A DNA stretch of 64,000 bases from Ignelater luminosus (Eukaryota; Arthropoda; Insecta; Coleoptera; Elateridae). The number at the start of each line of letters is the position of its first letter. The first letter of the stretch is position 1. The DNA lies in NCBI GenBank assembly GCA_011009095.1, contig VTPC01090930.1, positions 62,001 to 126,000 of the forward strand, read 5' to 3'. Below the pieces are notes generated by a model. It saw only the letters and a program-made list of their open reading frames with translations, was not told the origin of the DNA and did no database searches. The translations under genes were made by a program, and so were the position numbers. Positions 12,329-25,600 of this stretch are shown in pieces.

Positions 12329-13330
12329 ATGGCAGAAATCATCCAAACTGTTACTAATAGAGCAGCAATAAAAACCACAGTCAAAGCAATCAAATTGCCA
12401 GTCGTGATGTTGAAGAATAAGATGACAGGAATGAATAAGATAATTACCAAAAAAGGGAAAGAAGGGAAAAAAGAAGTTCAGTTCAACCAGATGATTTTGG
12501 GCAGTTTTACAAATATCTGCTTGAAATGGAGCTGAAACGTTTTGGCCTGGCCAAAAATGGCGTTTGCAGACTTGCTATTGAATTAGATAGAAACATATTT
12601 TTCAAGAAGAAAATAAACCATCCTTTTAACAGAGAAAAAGGACGAGTTAGTATTAATTTCTTTTAAGGCTGCCAGATCTCAGTTCTTCAATAAAGTAAAC
12701 GTGGAAGAGGTTTTTATTCTCTATGAAGACCTTTAATGACAACAAAATAATTATCTACCTACTCGCATTTTTATCTTTAACTCTTCAAAATTAATTGTTT
12801 GAAAAGACAAGAAACAGGGGCAATTGTTGATTTCGAGAATGCTGCCAGGCAGTTCGTCTTGCCCATCCTGATGTTAGTTCAGAACTGTTAGATCGTCTTC
12901 TCTTTTCTTTCTTTTTCCTTTCGACTTTCGTAGTCGATTCATCAGTATATCAAATCAATTTTTGATAAGAAAGTTTCTAACTAGTTGATCTATAAATTGC
13001 TTTGCAATTCTGCTGACATCGTGATATTGCACTTAGCTGCTTCCTCCACTCATACAATGCATCATTTTTAACCTTTAAACGTAAGCGTTTTTGAGCTCTT
13101 CAAATAGCAAACGTCAAGAATGGCTGCATAATTACCCCGAAAAAGCAGTGAAGCTCCAGTATAGGTAGTAGCACGATTGTTCGGTGCTGTTTACAGAAGT
13201 TTTACTGTGAATAACACCATGTTAGACTTAAAAGATTCTGTCCGATGAATGATAACACTTTTCCTGATTGACTATACCCCCTAGTTGATGTTACTAACTT
13301 GCCCATTGAAATTAAGAAATCAATCACAAA
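12329..13330 (+). pseudogene. Degenerate pogo/Tigger-like transposase (DDE_1, CENP-B-like)
   Basis: The N-terminal DNA-binding part ends with FYKYLLEMELKRFGLAK and VCRLAIELDRN, then INHPFNREKG (12505-12650), the CENP-B-type HTH block of pogo transposases. Next comes KAARSQFFNKVNVEEVF (about 12665-12715), the usual ...RA..FNK.NV..FF block. The catalytic centre is mostly missing. The later C-terminal part resumes as PLNVSVFELFK (usual QPLDVSVF) near 13060-13105, followed by ARLFGAVYRSFTVNN near 13165-13215 and a diverged VTNLPIEI...ITKVD stretch up to about 13345. One frame runs through 13050-13250 with several in-frame stops, some readable as single C-to-T changes. The span of ~1.0 kb is shorter than an intact ~1.4-kb gene. 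TIRs were not identified. Confidence 0.75.
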
Positions 13331-13649
13331 AGTAGACTTTCCCAGCAACAGATGGTAGAAAGATGTGATCCGGTATGAAAGAAGAAAAGAAGAAAGTGAG
13401 AAAAGTATCTATTTTATCATTGTTAGAAACATCTAACAGATCAGATTCTGGAAATTGAGAGGTCAGTGGTGATTCATCCGACGATGTTTCTTGGGGCTGC
13501 CTATCCACCATTCCAAACATACTCGACAGTAATCCATTGAAGGAGTTAAGAAGCTGTTTGTCCATAAGACATGACACTTCTCAAGTTCTGACTGGAATTG
13601 CAAGTTTTAAATATAAGAACACTTAGAAACTCTGAAAAAATGATAGGAT

Positions 13650-13760
13650 ATTGAAAAAGGTGCTTTCTTAAGTTATGTTAATAATTTATATTTCACGACC
13701 GGTTTCGATTTGCATCATCTTCAGGTGAAAATTGTCTACTAATAAATAGACAATTGCTGT
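13650..13760 (-). repeat. Insect repeat motif (CCTGAAGATGATGC / CGAAACCGGTCG)
   Basis: The plus strand reads CGACCGGTTTCG followed by CATCATCTTCAGG. This combination recurs in many insect interspersed repeats, recalled from memory, with the family name not certain. A 9-bp stem (AATTGTCTA/TAGACAATT, 13730-13755) sits directly beside it. It lies a few hundred bases after the pogo remnant and could be part of it or an independent insertion. Confidence 0.5.
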
Positions 13761-16700
13761 TTTCGTTTGCACAATACATTAAAAAAGTAAAGAAGTAGAC
13801 TCCTTTTATATATATTGCAGCAGGCAGCAGTAACAATAAAAAAGAAATGAAGAAATGTTCAATCTATGCTTGCTGGCCGTGTGAACTGTGTTCTGAGATA
13901 GATAGACTCTCGTATATGCTTAAATTACTTTACAGGTTTTTATTTTTTTACAGTTCTTCTATTAAGAGCTAATGTTAAAGGTAAGCAAAAACAGCCTGAT
14001 GTTGACACTATAAGGTAAATCAGAATTGGCATTAAATAGATAAATTGCAAAAATAAATACCAACAATAGAACATTTTAATTTTAAATTCAACTGTTTTTC
14101 TAGCAGGCCCAGATTTTAACTAACTTTCTTTCAGATTCATCAACTTATTCTTACTGGTAGGTTAAGACTCATTTTTGGTTTCCTGTACAACATAACGCGG
14201 GCCAAAAGATATATTCATGGATTAGCTTTCATCGGAAAATGGTAGAGACAGCCAGATGCTCACCAAGAATTTTACTAGTCATACTTATAAGATCTACATT
14301 TCGTCACTTAATTATTAAAATTCTATTTGAGTAATCGCTCCTACAGTTTAAATTTTAATCTCTTACTTAATTTACTTTGTTTTTCTCAGTTATAAACCTT
14401 CATGCCCTCGTAGTACTCTGTGACTCTGTTTCAGACTACATAGGTACACAAGACAAGAAAATCGATAGAGAAAGATATAAACTGCGTAAATATTTAGAAG
14501 ATAATGCCACGAACAGTACAGGATGTTAATTTAGAGAGCGCCAACACGGTTTCACTCGCCATTCTGCATGTATCACCGTTCAACTCAATCAGGAAGATGT
14601 AAGACTTTTTGATTTTTGAACATACGTATTTCTTATAGGATTTATTCTCTTAACAACTAGGTGCATGAGAGTATGGTATGTATATCCGTTTCATTTGTCA
14701 CTTTATAAAGCTGGCTCAGTAGATCATGAATAATCCCTTCGTATTCGAACCTTCATAAAACCATCTAAATTTGAAAAACAAAGTCAAATATCGAAAACAC
14801 TGCTAGTAGGTATGTATTAGCATGGTTGTGGTATTAACGAGAGGAACATCATACATAGAGAGAACTTAATGTGGTATGAGAAGGATCAACAGTTTCTCTG
14901 TCCCATTTCTAAACCCTTCCTATGCCATCGCCAGTACTTCAACTCCTCTCTAATTCTTCTATCCTTTCTAGAGTAGAAACAGGTGTGGCTGCTGCGGTGA
15001 CTACCGATGGTGGTCACTTTTGTTTTGAAAACGCGGAACGCGCCCTCTAGCATGTCACTTGCTATGATCAAAGGTCTGGCTTTGCCCTCCAATAACTTTT
15101 TTTAGAGAACTAAAAGTTGCGCCATCTCACACTTGTCACATGTGGAATGTAAGGACTCAAAAGTCCGAATTTGCCTGAGGATGCTTTAAGTTCTGAAGGC
15201 GGCCCTGTTTAAAATAAATCAAATGTCTATAATCTCGATGAAAATAAACATAAGCTCTAAATTAACTATGATATACTACAAGATGTATTTAAATTTAAAT
15301 GTTTTATTGCTAAATGTTTTATTGCTAAATGTTTTTATTTTTGGATTTCACTCCTTGTATTTTAAGATTTAATTTCTCATTAATCTTAATATTTCATGTA
15401 AATTACATAAAAATATTATTAGTTTACCTGTTTATTACTATTTACTAGCAACTCGATAACCTCTACTTGTTGCAAAAAAAGTCATAAATTGCGTCATTCC
15501 GGTTTTAATTGTGTTTAAACTAACCTGGTATATTTTGGATGTTGTTTATTTATGCCAATTGTTATTTTTTATTTTTTATGTTAATAAAGTTACCGGCTTT
15601 ATATTTTAATTAAATCTAAATTAAAATATGAAGGTCACTTATTGACGTAAATCTCAACTTTGTTCCCTAATTCTAGAGGGTGAACATTTTTGATAAACAA
15701 TATCGTTTCAAATTTTTAATTTTCTTAGTAATGTACTGCATACAAAATCAGCCAATAAAAAAGTCCAAGTAAAAAAGTACTACTAAAGAGTATCCTTGCT
15801 ATTTCGTTTGTAGATAAACAACTTTTCATACTGCTAAGATCTAAGACACTGACCATAAACATATGAGTCCATGAAGGGTGGCCAAATAGAAACATTTATT
15901 ATAAGGTTGTGATGAAAATTGGACCAGTTGAAATGGCTCTGGTTTGGTCTACTGAGAAAAATGGAATTACGTTAAGTAGTTGAATTATTTGTTAGATTTT
16001 CTGAAAAATGAAAGGTTGTTAAAGATCATAAGCATAAGAGCACCAGAAAATATGCCAGTGGTAGTAGAAAAAGTTCGTTTCCATAATTTGAGAAAAAATT
16101 AGAACCCAATTCACCTTAGATGTTGTAACAAAATTCAAATTTCTGAAAACAAAAGACATTAAGACAAAAATTCTGAACTTCTGTTCGAGATATGTTTAGT
16201 GGTATTCAAAACTAACTTCAACTGCCAATATCAATATGAAATTCCTGTAATGATATAGTACTCCCATAGTAATCCACATCTGTTTCGGACAAAATAATGC
16301 CTCAATTCATTAGTTTAAAGAAAAGATTAATTAAATTAACAAACTCTGATCTCACAATTATTTAAGCGAACTAGTTATCCTCAGAGCCAGAGCAGCAATC
16401 TTGCATAATTACTATAAAATTAGATTATCGTTTTATTAAAACAAGGTATGGTGACATTATTTATGCAAAGAGCTGTACATAAACAATGAGAGCCCAACAA
16501 GTTTTTTTAAACAAAAGAGTAAACAGCTTTCTTTTTGTTCTTTTCAGGTTATGTAATTCTGAAATTCAAATTGCGATGTTGCTTGTTCTAAAAATACTTC
16601 GATTTAAGGACGAACAAACCTGCATAACAGAATGAAAACATAATTTGCGAATTGCGTGTTTATTATTTCTAACTGCAATAATAATTTTAAAAAACTGTTG

Positions 16701-19700
16701 AAAATTCTACTAAATAGCTTATGAGACAACCTATGTGAAATCTGACAACATTATACTTGTGACATAAAGATAAACTGAATTAATTTAAATGTTTAGATTA
16801 TATTTAACATTGACTCAATACAAAATAAAATTTGAAATAATAAAATGCTATAAATTGCAACTTTGTAAAACACATGTCTGTCATACTGCAGAAACAACGT
16901 GAACAGTTATCTTGTATATTTTAATAAAATTTAAAATCTGATTACCTAATAAATAATAGCAATTAGTTTCTGCAATTTATGCCTTAAAGTGTGAAATTTA
17001 AAAAACTAATTAATTTAGAAAAACTACTAAAAAGTAAAAGTAAGCCTCCGAGAAAAATCAGACACCATAAAAACGCCCTCGCCGTATAACGTTAACAAAT
17101 CATTAAGTGAAGTAGGAAAAGTGCAACATTCCATTGTCACTATAACTTTCTTGTCTTTCTCACTAAATTTTCCATTTACACCTAAGATTATAAACAAGGA
17201 TGGCCTTTTTGATCGATAGGTATGCCACAGATATCTCCCAATACATTCTTGTAAACCACTCTAAGCTGACCCATCTAACAAAGAGGGAAAAAAACAAAAA
17301 TAATAAAAAATTAATAAGATCTTAAATGCAGAACTGGATGCAGTATTTTAGAAATTTAAGATGCATCTCCCATTTGTTATTTAATTTTTTTCTTATATAT
17401 ATTTTTGTGGGTGTCCGGATTTGATGCATACGTTTAGGACTTGTCGCATGACGTTTTGTTTAAATTATGGTTTGTGATCGGATGAAGAAGTTGGGATTAT
17501 ATTTTTGGGCACAACATTATTTTTCTACTGGTGGCGTATATATTAAATTTAATGTTTTTATTTGATTTGTGAATTCGAATTTATACAAAATAAATTTTTT
17601 GTACAGATACAGCAATAAATCAATTTTTTGTTTATTTTCTTGTTTGGATTCTTATCAAATCGAGCGCAAAATAATATTAAATTAAAAGCGATCAGTCATT
17701 GCTGCGTAATAATAAGGATAATCTGGAAGCGTCGGATAGCACTAACTTTTCTAAGATAGAATCAGACTCAATCTTGATTGAGTTCATGAATCAAACGCCG
17801 TAGCTGTCAGTTTTTATAGTTCGAAGATGCCGAAGATCATTACGTCATGGCTTTACTGGGATCACCCACTTGAGGAGCGCCCATTATGTCTAAATCATGA
17901 AGCGGACTTATCGAATCATTGATTGATTATTGGTCATTACCATAATGGCCTTCTCGTCCACATCCTCGTCGAATTTCTTTTATGACTTTACGAGAAATTG
18001 CACAAACAAAATTCTTTTTAGTTTTAGATTAAATTTTATTAAAAGCAAAAAATGAAATATGGACAAAAAGGGCTTGTAATAAATTTAATTAGACTGTTAT
18101 TAAGCCAGTTGGGAATTACGCCCAAATTTAAAAAAAAGATAATAAGTAGATTTGCAATTAAGAAATTAATATTGTAAATGCGTCATTAAAAAAGTTTGTT
18201 TAACCCAAAGTTTTAGAGCTGGAGGAAATAGGCAGTAGAGTACTAATTAATATTTTTACTTTGTTGTTAGGCAATTTATTTATTTTATTTTGTTTTTTAA
18301 TCTTATTTATTTATTTTTAATTATTTCTTAACTTCTTTTATTTACCTAAATCTTTTTATTATTAAATCTTTTTAGGCTCGAAATAAAACTACATTGGTTT
18401 ACTCGACTTTTGTAGAATTAAGGAATAAGGTACAATAAAGAATTTTGTGTTAGGAAAATTCCAATATGTTTGTTAGAATAAGAACTAAATCTCTAATCAA
18501 AATAGGTGATTGTCTTATAAAAAAACTTCCTTAAGGTACTACATTAACTAATTAATCAATTTTATGGAAAAATTAATAGGAATTTCTCCAAAAACTTTAA
18601 TTTTTAAGTAGAGTAGTCTTTTCTCGATTAGTCGATTTAATTTATTTCTAAATGTTTTCTAGAAAAATCTTCTTTGCTGTAATTTTGTCCATCTAAAGTA
18701 ATCTAACGCTTTGTAAAAAATAGTTTTGGATATTGAAAAAGCAACTTTCAATATAATGTGATCAGAATTACCAGTTATACACCCAAAAATGTTGTTTTTA
18801 GTACAGAAATAAAAAGCAGTAGCTGTTTAGGTGTTTCAATCTCTTGTCTGTGTGCCTCTGTACTGTTTAAGATTTTTCTTAGTGGAGCAGGTGAATATCA
18901 AAACAGTAATTTAAATTATTATTCTATGCCTTACAATTGACGTCACCTGTTGTAATTCTAGAATTCTCATTGTTGGCAAAAACCTTCCAGCTGCTAGAAT
19001 GGCCTACCCCAACAAGGAAATAAAACGCTTTGATTTTTGTTTCCTTTCTTTTACGAAAACACAGTTTACAAGCTGTTTGTCTAAAATCCCAAATGATTAA
19101 TTCAATCAGCATAACCTACTAAACACAAACATCCAGTTCAACATATGAAGAATCAATTGTAGATTAATTAATGCAGACGAGAGTAGACTTTAATGAGATT
19201 AGAAGAGGTCAGTCATAATTCACTTACCATTTGGATTAGGTCCACAATCTTGGATTAGGTATTGATTATTATGTAGTTTATTAATTATGATTATTAATGA
19301 TAATTTGCTGTGGATTTAGTTATGTAGCTTATTCTGCGTTTGAAAGGGCAAAATTCTTCATAATATTAGAAATGCAATTTAAAGCTTCATACTTTGTTGT
19401 ACTGTTTTCTGGTAGACAGAAAGTATAATTATTAGCAAACATAAAGAAACTTAACTTAATGTTAAACAATATCTGACGAATCTGCGAGTAATCGCAATTT
19501 AAACCAAGTGAACTTATCAACAGTAATACTGTGATGCAGAAGACATCAAAATACCGCAAATTTTTACGAAACACGATTTCTTGGAAATCTTACTTATAGT
19601 CTAATGAGAGTTTAAGATCGAAGGTCGGGGTCTGTTATGTCTCATTATTATAAATGAAAATTTTCTGAAAATCGTATTTGAGTGAAAATCAAGTTATTGA

Positions 19701-22700
19701 TGATAATATGCCGACTGTGGAGGTTTATTGTATTGAACAATTTATGGAGAAATAAAAAACAATAAAAATAAACAGCTTAAATAGAAATAAGACAAGAATT
19801 ACTTCAAGAATTTGCAAAAAGCAGTTACAGGGGTCTTACCATTAGCTAACTCTTGGTCTTATTAAGGCTGCATTTGTATTGATTCATAGAAATCGAGGTA
19901 AATTGTCTGTAATTGCTACAGACAATCTTATTTTAAGATCTTGGCTCGACAGGCAACTGGCAAGGTAAAACTGTAGAAACACATAAGTATATACGCTCCA
20001 GCTGTTAAGTTATTAAGGTATTTTGTCTGTTTTCTAGAAATGTTTAGGAAAATCACACCATTTCTGACTTTAACAGTTGCTTTAACCGTCACTTTAAAAA
20101 CGGAATGCAAACCAAAATCTAACTGGTCAAGATCGTGGTTGCTTCAACAAGGTTAATTGTCTCATACGAACTAAATAAATTGAGATTAGAACCCATAGAT
20201 TAGCCAAAAAGAAATTCACGAGAATAATGCCTTCAATCAGTCGTGATTCTACGTATGATAATAATTAACAAAGTAATTTTCGATCACTGCAAAAAGCCAA
20301 AATGATCATAAAACTGAGCTCAAAATCGGTCATTTCATACATATGTTCGGACTTGGTCGCATAATTTATACCATGCATCAAAAACTTCAAGCTGAGCCTG
20401 AATTTTGTTGAGCCGCACTTTGTTTCCAATTGTTTTATCTTCTTTTAGAAACAAAAAATATAAAAAACATGGCTTACTTTATTTACTATAGCTTTTTGCT
20501 GATTTTGTTTTATATTCTCCTTGTAAATCAAGTTAGCTATAAAGTGTCTTATATCGTGAAAAATGTTATTAAATGACGGCAATAAATGGCGCCCATAAGA
20601 AAAGATGAATTTGATCGGGGTTACGCCAAACCAAAACGTTTGAGGTTATTAGTAATATATAACTCCCTTAAAAATGTTTTATTAGATTTTTAGAATTCCC
20701 AATAGGAAGTTAAAGAGGAAAGATCTAAACCGCTGTTTTGCTTCTTTTTGGTCATAAGTCAAAAACAAACGAAGTTAGCTCAATTTTCTTTTTAGGTTAT
20801 TAATCAGCAAAGAATTTAGCAAAACTGTCAAATTCCAACCTATGCTAAAGCTCTATTTTAAAACACTCTGTACAGTCAAGTGTTAAGATCTTTAGATTCA
20901 AGACAGTCCAGCTTTTAGTTGCATTTTATCTTGCTGATACCTCCATAATTCAACTTGGAGATGTGAGCGTTACAGACGTGTCATTCTAATATGTTGGTGA
21001 GGTATTTCATAATTTATTGTAGAAGTAAAAATGTTGCAACAGTGGGCATACTAAGTGCTCCCAATTGTCCATTCACAAAAGAATTTGAAGAATTTTCTTA
21101 TTATAAATAATAGAACATTACTGCTTTGAGTATTTACAAGATTCACAGACTGGCAATAAAGCCTGTACTTGCATATTAAGATGCTTTTAAACAAAAAAAA
21201 TATACTATTGAAGAAATTACTAAATTTCGTGTTGAGTCTTGTTTTGTTTTTGCGATTTAATTTTCTGAAACAACTAATATTGCAAATTCAGTACAATCGA
21301 CATGGTACCATACAATTATTTTAACACCAGTTATTGTTTTAATAAGACAAATAGATTTCTTGAAGATAATTATATTTCACAACTACCGTTCAGATAGATT
21401 TGACTCCCCACACACAATTCCAATGTAAACAAATAACAATTTCTCATTATAGAGACGATTAACTAATACACCTTGTACAAAATGCTAAGATCGTCGATAA
21501 AAATAATATTTTATTAGTAACGTCATGACCTACATATTTCGCAAACCAACACCTTTAAAATATTCGTCATCCCGATAAGTTTCTAGGGAGTTGCCTAAAA
21601 CTCATAACATCAACACACCTCAAACATCGCTGACATGAATTTACATCACGAAACCAATAAATTTTGCAAAACTTTACACTAATAATAATCACACACACTA
21701 ACATAATAATTATTGTTAATTACTTTAAAATCCTATTCAAAACTTGACATTTCATGTTTACGTGTGTATGCATACACACGTGTGATATTTTTAAGAGAAT
21801 TAAATTCCAACATTACATACACGAAGGAAATGGGGACGTAAAATCCAAGATCTGTTGATGTTACAACCTCGAGGCTTGTTCACTAATGATTATTGCTTCT
21901 TACCTCGATAAAACAATCGTATCTCGAACTGTATCGGCACCTAATGGCTGCTTTTCAAGCTCTTGATGTGTTTTTGTCTTGTAATTTCGCTTTCAAAAAA
22001 CGAACGGCAAGAGAGAATCTTTTTCATTTATTTTTGTAGTAATAAACATTTGCCGCCTTGAGGTTGCTACTTTTATTCATTTTAGTAGGTAGTAGCTGTT
22101 TTATTATAAAACAAAATAGTGTAGAAATTATAAAATATAACCTGTTAGATCGTCGAATATTTCATATTTCAAAAACAAAAGAAACGGGTTGGATAAAAGC
22201 ATATCTAATCGATACACGTTTTCTAACGCCGAAGAAACCACAAAATATTGTCTCAAAATAAATCTAAAACAACAGGCTTCTGCGTCGAAGTGACATACTT
22301 ACTAATGTCTCTGAAATACAAAACTTTTTGAGACGCGCTTAAATTACACCAAAACCTTCATTGACATTTGATAATCTTTAGTTTTGCTCTTCAATCTAAA
22401 TGTGATGAAATTAACAATAAAAACAATTATCTCGTGAATTCAGTAAAAGCTTTTTTAAGAAAATTCTGTTTTAATCCCTTTTATTACAAATCTAACAAAT
22501 AAATAGTAGAGGTGGTGGTGGAACAGACACTTGTAGAATGCTATAGTAGCTCTTATCTATGATCAGAACACCTGTAGTAGGCCATGATACTGATTTACCT
22601 CGACCACAGAAAAATGTGTCACCTTTCTTAGAATCCGATAGTTTCATTTTTATTTATGAACTTCTTGAAATATTTGAAAATTATTGAAATGCTGAATTTA

Positions 22701-24479
22701 AAGGATGGGCGTAGATGATTGGATTCGATTATGGATAATCAAGGACCGGTTCCTGCCATTTAATATTTAATATTGAGTCACTGTATTCTTATTGATTTTA
22801 TTAATATTAAAATAGAGGGGTATCTAAAATTGAATTGAAAAACACCTACATAGTACGCCCACCTACGTGTAATAAAAAGGTATTGTGATTTACATTGTTG
22901 TGTTTTTATGTTCCACACGAGGAATTAGTGATACAAGATACGCGATTAAATATCGATTTTCTATAACGATTTATTTAAATTGCTAAATTGATTGAACTAG
23001 AAATATTTCGTTGGTTACAAAGATGAGATGTTCAACTTAAAAAAAAATAAACTTCAGTTACCTTGCAATTTCATCTGTAACCAGTATTATATAGTACATT
23101 GATTACGGGACCAAATTAATTTATAATTCCTCGAGATCTTATCAAAACGTGCAAGATTAATTATGGAAAATAAATAATAATTAAAAAAATTAAATAATGG
23201 GATTACAGAATTTCTGAAATACGTCCTCTTACCAGGAAAACTCACCAGACTTTTAGAAGGTTATAAAGTGATATAAGCCTATGAAAAACCTTTCCCCTAT
23301 TAAGGCACTCTATTTTCTTCAACAACTGTTTTTCTTCACTGTTTGCTTTACTCTTTGAAGAGTTCAGTCAAACTATTCCATATGCTTAAATAGCAGATGC
23401 AGCAGCCGTTAACACAGTGTCAAGCCATAAAGTCAAATCAATGATAAAAGAATCACAAAAAATGGGCATAAGGAAATCTCTATTGTTACCCATAAAACAT
23501 AACTTACAAGTAGAAATCAGATGTCTAGCAGCGAATTAATAGCAATAAGGTCCCAAATCAATTCTAGAGCGGTATGGTATGATGAAAACGTGACTTATGA
23601 CAACACCAAAATATAACCACATAAGCACTAAGTATTCTTTGCATCATATGTGATAGAGAAACCAAGAAAGCAAATTAGTAGGTATGTATTCTGCTGATAA
23701 CACACTAAATACGTTTTCTAACCGAGTAATTATTGACAAATATAGAAGAAGTTGTTGTAATCCAAGAAGTGCTGATGCAAACAGATAGTTCGATTGTACA
23801 ATAACACACTCTGAGAATAAAAACCCGAAAAATCTATTCGTTGATTGGTATGCCCATGTAGTTGTTTAATTCTGGGAAAAACCCATATAAAACATTTACA
23901 TCGAAGAGCAGCAGTGTGTTAAGACAGTTTGCTCTTTACTTTTCCTTATTTATTTGCTTATCATAATATCAAGCAACTAAAAAGACAAACTGCCTCAGAT
24001 AATTATTCTACAGCCAAAAAAACAAATCTAAAGAATTCTAATCAAGAATTAGGAAAAAAGTTGCAGAATCACATCAGATTTCTAGTCTTTCTCACGTCAA
24101 TTGTGCAAAAGTATCAACTGCGACTTCAATAGAATTAAAAGTTACTGACAAGGATTGCAGCGGTAAAACTTTGAACCGCTATTTTTTGCCCTTTTATAAC
24201 GGTGAATCCAAAGGCAGTGGCTTGTTAGCTTAACGTCTAAGCCGATTCTTTCCTATTCAGCGTGCTTGAGTCGATCAAGAATGACAGTGTTCGAAGGTCA
24301 AGAGGCAAAGTCGGCAAAGAGATGAGGTACGATGCTGTGTCTATTTGTGTCAAGTAATAGCAGCAACTTATGTGACTATAGATCTAGTCATCTTGTTGTT
24401 TGTTCTAATCCTGTGGGAAAGAGCAAAAATTAAAAAAGAAGAAGCAGAAACAAAACTTTTCAAAATCACACTACCCTAG
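13761..24479. other. 10.7 kb without a recognised gene
   Basis: Only short, unremarkable open frames occur (for example 14886-15092, 18758-18940, 19329-19574, 22058-22261 and 23929-24132); none has a motif I recognise. Slightly higher CpG content is seen near 14900-15200 and 17760-18000. The latter has ACTCAATC/GATTGAGT and ATTGATTATTGG and could hold regulatory sequence, but this is weak. Introns of an unseen host gene cannot be excluded. Confidence 0.5.
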
Positions 24480-25600
24480 TGATGATGCAGTGGGTTTTTG
24501 ATATTTTATTTTTCCCATGTGAACGTAATGACTAAAGATGACAAAAGCCTGGGAGTATTATAAATTTGAAAGGTAAGGTAGTAAAAACAATAGGAAGACT
24601 TATGGTAAGCTAGTAAGGTTTATTTCGAGATATTTTCAAGATTTTAAGATGGATCTTCTCCGTTTTGTGAAAATACAGCTAAGGTTCAGTTTTTCTTGAG
24701 GAATTCTCCATTTCATGTTTAAGTTTATACAGTTAATCTTGCTCTGTTGACTTCTCTAAGCGCCTTTATATGAATTTGATACGCATATCGCCAGAAGTAT
24801 CCTGGCTCAGAAGAAAACTTCCATCGAGGCGGAGAATTCTCGTGCAGATTTTCTTTCGTCTTGAATTGTTTAATCAAATTATAACAGGCTTTGGCGAAAT
24901 AGGTCAATCTGTAGTGAAAAGTTGAGGAGCAGATGATGGTTGTGTAGATGTGAAATGGAAGTATGTCGACATCATATCGTGGTTTATTGGTATTCTATCT
25001 TTCACATGTAGAAGGTATGACTGAAAGTTGTGGTGACAAAAGTATGTAATAAAAGTTTGATGCGGAATCATTAGACTTGAAAGTATGACCAAAGAGACAG
25101 ATGAAAGACAAATGGTAACCTAGTAGGATCTATTCCAGGTTGTCCTCAAGATCAAGAGGTAGATTTGTTCAGCTTTGAGAAATGCCTCGTCTTTTCTCAG
25201 GGAATCTTCTATCTGATGCCTTCGAGAGTACAGATGGTGTCGAAATTGTGCACTTTGTTTTGTTTGGCTATTATCTTTGAGCATTCCTGTAAGAGCTTGA
25301 GAAGCACATTACTAGTCGTAAACTCAGGTTCAGGTTGAGAATTCTCATGCAGAGACCTTGGCAAAACGGATGAATCTATAGTCGAGAATGAAGATATGTC
25401 TGCAGTGGTGCTGGTAATACTCTTTTCTATCCTAGATAGTAGCGCTAACTGCAAAGAACAGCAGAAAAAGAGGAAGAAAAACGTGGAAATAGAATGTTTA
25501 AAACCACACACACACGGTCGTCAGTGCTTGGTATTTGACTTTTTACTTGTAGAAGGTATGACTGATGATTGCAATAACGAAAAAAAGTGTGCATTTATGG
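24480..25600. repeat. Diverged tandem repeat, unit about 0.5 kb
   Basis: Landmarks recur in order. GAGAATTCTCGTGCAG near 24832 matches GAGAATTCTCATGCAG near 25338. ATGGTAAGCTAGTA near 24602 matches ATGGTAACCTAGTA near 25111. TTCACATGTAGAAGGTATGAC near 25001 matches TTACTTGTAGAAGGTATGAC near 25542, with a weaker relative at 24500-24530. Spacings are 506-541 bases, so there are two fuller units and part of a third. The open frames inside (25209-25511 minus, 25396-25659 plus) are not conserved between units and look non-coding. Confidence 0.65.
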
